From Nymphalis io (Eukaryota; Arthropoda; Insecta; Lepidoptera; Nymphalidae): 64,000 bases of DNA. The position numbers and the translations under genes are program-made. Below, one piece after another: positions 59,430 through 64,000 of the stretch. The notes under the pieces were generated by a model, which saw only the letters and a list, made by a program, of their open reading frames with translations, made no database searches and had not been told where the DNA came from. Numbering within the stretch: position 1 is the first letter of the stretch; every line of letters begins with the position of its first letter. The stretch is taken from NCBI RefSeq assembly GCF_905147045.1, contig NC_065899.1, positions 7,700,501 through 7,764,500 of the forward strand, given 5' to 3'.

Positions 59430-59660
59430 TACCGCAAGACAGCAGTACTTGATATTGTTGTGTTCCGGTTTGAAGGGTGAGTAAGTTAGTGTAATTACAG
59501 GCACAAAGAACATAAAATCTTAGTTCCCAAGATTGGTGGCGCATTGGCTATGTGAGAGATGGATGACATTTCTTACTATGCCACTGTCTAAGGGCGTTGC
59601 TGACCAATTACCATCAGGTGGTCCATATGCTCGTCCGCTTTCCTATTCTATAAAAAAAAG
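59430..59660 (+). mobile_element. SINE family C, plus orientation
   Basis: 'ctaccgcaagacagcagtac', 'ccggtttgaagggtgag', then 'ctcgtccgctttcctattct' and an A-run. The 5' quarter is missing. Confidence 0.85.
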
Positions 59661-62570
59661 GTGCGACTGTAACTAATAGACCCACAATATTGCCCATCCT
59701 CTAAAAAGCAACAATACGACTCTACGACACATACTTGATCCCCTTATGTCTATAATGACAAAGGACCTGAGCCCTAAAGCTTTAATGTAAACAATCGTAT
59801 ACACAAGTAGTTTTGAGTACAAATGAAGCTTAATTATTGTAAAAGGTTATGTTATATAACGCATAAGTGCTTACTTTACACCGATAGGTACCTTCTTGAC
59901 TTATACATAATATACTTAATTATTTTCGTAAACAATTTTTCATAGTAAATAAAATATAAACCGAATACATAAAACTGATAATATGCAATATTCAGAGGTT
60001 ATTTTAGTGTGAAGTATTTTTTTTTTTAAATTTCGAATACCAAAGTCTAAACTTAAAGCTACCGGTTACAAATAATCGAATCATGATGATATCAAACATC
60101 TTTGTAACCCGATATCTCGCTTAATCGATACGAAATGTCATCGCCCGGTGTAATTTTACCCTTTACGACAATCTTTTATTTTCAACTGACACTTACAAAT
60201 TACCGATCTTTTATGATTCAAGGTTTTTTATTTACATTATACATAGTTTGCCTCCGTTTGCTTGTTTTGAATATCGAATCATTCGACTTATTATCTTAAT
60301 TTCTTATCGGATTCAGAAGATCAATTTTTAAATGTATCATAATATGTATTAATATGGCTTACCCCACGCATTTGTACACACTTTAACCGCTATTAATAAC
60401 ATTGAAAGCAAAAGATAATATATTTTTTTCAATATAATATTTAATAGCGACTTAGATTTTAATGCACTAAAACTTTTCGCGAAGTACTTTTTTCATTAAT
60501 TAATAGGTTATTTTTATTTTTTGTTCAATATTTTTATTATTTTTATATATATTTAAGCAATAATTAATCATTTTAATTAAAGTCGACAGCTATAATTTAA
60601 AAAAAAAAAAGGAAATTGTGAGTATTTATTTAAGTTTATTCACCGTACATATATCTTGGTCAGCTACTGGTTCCAAAAAGCAGGTCATGAAATTAGACGC
60701 CAGTTATCTGACACCATGCTAAAAGGCACCGAAAGACACCGTCACTGGCTCAAATTACCTGTAAAGGGTTGCTTTATCTGTGACTAATGCTTAACTCGTC
60801 CGAAATTTGAGACTCGACCATTGGGACTACATCTTTTGTATACAACTGGAAATTATAATATATTTTTAAATTAATAGTACTTTTCAAAAATTGTTTTAAA
60901 TTAAATTTAAATATTATAATTATTTATCAATTCAAATATCGAGGGTACTTTAAGCTTACAATACCTAATTGCCGAAGGGACATTTTTGCCATGATCACTG
61001 ATTTATAAATAACATAATATATAATTAATGCAAATGAGTTCTATTATTATTATTATTTTATATACTACTATTACTAAGCTATTATTATACTAATAATATT
61101 ATTTAAATTTTTTAATGTGTGTGGATAGTTACAGGTTTTAATTTTGAATCAAAATACCCGTAGCAGATAAAAGCAAAGATATAATTTTACATATTTTATT
61201 ATTTTACTGAACAACGTTTATTTTAGGACTCGCTTTTAATTGGTATTTTTTTATTTAAATTATGTTTACTACATATACCTATGTATGAACAAAACAGCAA
61301 CGAAAGTATATTAATCTCTTTTGTAAAAATAATTAACCAAAAACATATCTCTTTACAATAGTAATAAAAAAATAAAATAAAAAAATTATAATATAGATAG
61401 CAATTGAGATGTTATTAAATATCATATATGAATGATATATCTGAAAACTGGAGATACAACAAGAACAAGAGTAACATGACCTAGTAAGTTACAGGCAACT
61501 GTTCCACAGCCAATTCCTATTCACCCAAAGATAAAATCTCTAACGCGAGATGACCCAAGATCCGAAACAAAAGAGGTTGTATGTATTACAATACTCACTA
61601 CAAGATAATACAAAAGAAATTTAAAGTATAATGCAAAATTAAAAGGAATACATAAATGTTATATAATATATATTTGATAACTGAGAATCAAAGTAAAAGA
61701 AGAAACTATTACTTTTGAAGCCAGTCTCACTTATATTGTAGGTGCAAAAAAAAAATCGTAAAATTAATTAATCATGAGTAGAGTACGGTCGATTTTGACT
61801 TTAACAAATCGATCCAACAGAATGAATATTAGATTAAAGTCAGGCCTTTTAAACATCGAAAAGCGAGCTAGACGAAAATATTGTGTGAAACAAACTAAAC
61901 TTGATTTGTATTAGTGCGTCCAACGAACTTGATTTTATATCCGCTAATAAAATTATAAGTAAATACAATACCTTGCTGTTTTATAGCTTATTTAAAACAT
62001 TTCCTAAATTTAACAACGTTCGGACTGTAACAGTTTTATTTTCGATACGAAAACCAATACAAATAAATTTAATGTCGTTTAATAAAATACGTTGTATTTT
62101 TATAGCTTTTATAATTTTGATGGTAACGTTAAAACAACATTCGTTAAATGTTCGCCATCACGGGAGTCATATTTCTGAAACTCAACACGAGGTTTTTTCA
62201 ACGCAATGTGATATTCGTTTTATATAATAAAAGAACATTTATAACTTATGTTTATTTTATATGTGATTTATTGAACTTAAGTGAAATCGGAATATTTCAT
62301 AACATGCAAATAAATTACCGTTCTCTCGTGCATTAAAAGGAATAAAAATTTATACATTTGTATATGGGATTCAATTTTACTAGTAAATATGGGCGAGTTG
62401 ATTTTCTTGTCGAAGCTTCTAAGTAAAATCTTCATTTCGAAACGGTGTTAGCTTATGACAAACTTAAAAAATAAGGGCTTCAAAAGTGCACTTGAGAGTT
62501 TTGAGTAAACACCTTTTAGATTCGATCGACAATTTTATCGGACTTATTTATACAGTATATTTAAATTTTA
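59661..62570. other. AT-rich DNA, no supported gene
   Basis: No repeats of the named families and no coding signal. The longest plus-strand frames (61901-62227, 62148-62336) have AT-driven composition and no recognisable content. Confidence 0.5.
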
Positions 62571-62571
62571 A

Positions 62572-62913
62572 TATATACATACGAGAGCCGAGATGGCCTG
62601 AGAGCCGAGTTGGCCGAGTGGTTAGAACGCGTGAATCTTAACCGATGATCGTGGGTTCAAACCCAGGCAAGCACCACTGAATTTTCATGTGCTTAATTTG
62701 TGATTATAATTCATCTCGCGCTTGACGGTGAAGGAAAACATCATGGGAAAACCTGCATGTGTCTAATTTCACTGAAATTCTGCCACATGTGTATTCCACC
62801 AACCCGCATTGAAGTAGCGTGGTGGAATAAGCTCCAAACCTTCTCCTCAAAAGGGAGAGGAGGCCTTAGCCCAGCAGTGGGACATTAACAGGATGTTACT
62901 GTATATACATACG
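62572..62913 (+). mobile_element. SINE family B insertion with 12-bp target-site duplication
   Basis: tatatacatacg at 62572-62583 and 62902-62913 flanks a full copy. The head starts with a small internal duplication: 'gagccgagatggcctga' precedes 'gagccgagttggccgagtgg'. Confidence 0.92.
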
Positions 62914-62934
62914 TAATGTTAAATTACATAATGT

Positions 62935-63280
62935 TGACTGCCTCGTTGATCTTGGCTAGCATATGCATATGGCCGCAGATCCAAGGTTCGGAAATCATAC
63001 CTCGGGTCGGCCGATAAAATATTATTGGGGTTTTCTGTCGAAAAATCCTCAGTAACATTGCGGAGTTTTTAAGTTGGAATTGTATACACTTCTTTGCCTC
63101 GGAAAGCACGTAAACTCGTTGGTTCTACGCCTAAACTCTTTCCGGTCGTGTCGAATCGTCGAGCGAGAGGATAGAGAGTGAAACTGTGTTGGCGCACAGA
63201 CTTGTGCACTATACTACGTCCTGCTGGTGAGCCTCCCATGAGATTGTCAGCCGTGGCCGGAGTGTAATCAGCAGATCAAC
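62935..63280 (+). mobile_element. SINE family A, diverged
   Basis: 'tgactgcctcgttgatcttg' head, 'ctaaactctttccggtcgtg', 'cgcacagacttgtgcac' and 'gccgtggccggagtg'. It sits about 20 bp after the SINE B insertion. Confidence 0.85.
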
Positions 63281-63335
63281 AAACATCAGCATCAATGTCA
63301 AATATTTTTTATCATAATATGTAAATATGTAACTT

Positions 63336-63359
63336 ATATATATATATATATATATATAT
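63336..63359. repeat. (TA)n microsatellite
   Basis: About 12 uninterrupted TA units. Confidence 0.9.
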
Positions 63360-64000
63360 GGAATATATACATGTATATACACCATCTCTAGGGTTAGATA
63401 AGGTGGTACCTGGAAATAAAAAAACATGCAGGCTGTGAAGATGTAAGAATAGTTAATAATTAAATAATTATAATAGTAATATATACCTACTAGTGCGAAT
63501 TTGGGGCGGTAGCTGGTAGTTGGTCATAGGAGTTACGAAGATTTTAATAGTGAGGATGAAATACATCATGTTTTATAACGAATAAAGGATACACTTACTA
63601 TAAATCAACTAAAAGGACAAATAAATCACAACAAAAGAGAAATCGAGACAGTTAATATAATTAGAAGAAATAAAATCACTACAAGATGCTACATACAATA
63701 TTACTTAATGTATAAAATAACTGTAAATAATCCTTGAACTAACGTTTTGAAATCTAAACTAACGCTAGATTTATCTAGCTCATCCCTAACGATTATAACA
63801 GTAATTATGAACCTTAATGCCTTATAAATACGTCGCATATTCATTGAAACTACTGGACATAAGACACTTGATACGTGCACGCACGCCTCCTATGCCTGCG
63901 AGGTGGTGTTTATTCACCCCCTAGACATAGAGTATAAAACAATTAGATACGAGACAATTTAATCATAATTTAGAGGCGTTTTTAAGTATCAGACTTAAAA
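63360..64000. other. AT-rich DNA to the window edge
   Basis: Nothing recognised. A short less AT-rich patch at 63875-63910 has no clear identity. Confidence 0.5.

Noticed and set aside
61901..62336. 108-aa and 62-aa overlapping plus-strand frames
   Set aside because: Low complexity, no recognised domain, no start context or splice evidence.

Overview
The window looks like lepidopteran nuclear DNA, probably from a butterfly. It is AT-rich, its genes are intron-split with insect-type proteins, and it is crowded with several families of tRNA-derived SINEs typical of Lepidoptera, plus decayed non-LTR retrotransposons. I see no prokaryotic, viral or CRISPR features. Species cannot be fixed from the sequence alone.

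Three protein-coding genes can be supported. (1) EXT2 / sotv, minus strand, 27489 to 11883: seven coding exons with matching splice phases encode a complete protein of about 713 aa, the exostosin-2 subunit of the heparan sulfate polymerase. (2) GNB1L-like WD40 protein, plus strand, 28029-29356: two exons, about 322 aa. It is head-to-head with EXT2, with 539 bp between the start codons. (3) Sobp (sine oculis-binding protein homologue), minus strand, from 42231 (possibly 43576) to 31890: three firm exons and one tentative 33-nt exon; the 5' end is not found. GNB1L and Sobp converge. The three genes share no pathway that I can see (Golgi glycosylation, TTT/ASTRA-type WD scaffold, nuclear zinc-finger cofactor); the layout is ordinary insect gene clustering.

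Region by region: 1-740 is a broken reverse transcriptase running off the left edge. 786-6250 is AT-rich intergenic DNA with SINE pieces. 6300-11882 is a 5.6-kb, very AT-rich stretch with no recognisable SINE, which may be a long EXT2 3' UTR. 11883-27489 is EXT2, with SINEs and LINE fragments in its introns. 27490-31890 holds the shared promoter, GNB1L and the convergent spacer. 31890-42231 is Sobp, whose 8-kb intron carries a solitary 5S rRNA-like gene on the same strand. 42232-64000 has no confident protein gene apart from possible Sobp 5' exons. It is a repeat mosaic: SINEs with target-site duplications, an R1-like LINE 3' end, an inverted repeat pair 11 kb apart and a 320-bp tandem duplication.

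No clearly new biological system was found. The best second looks are the solitary 5S gene, the possible Sobp microexon, the SINE-free EXT2 downstream region with its intronic partial copy, several near-perfect palindromes, and the mosaic SINE structures.
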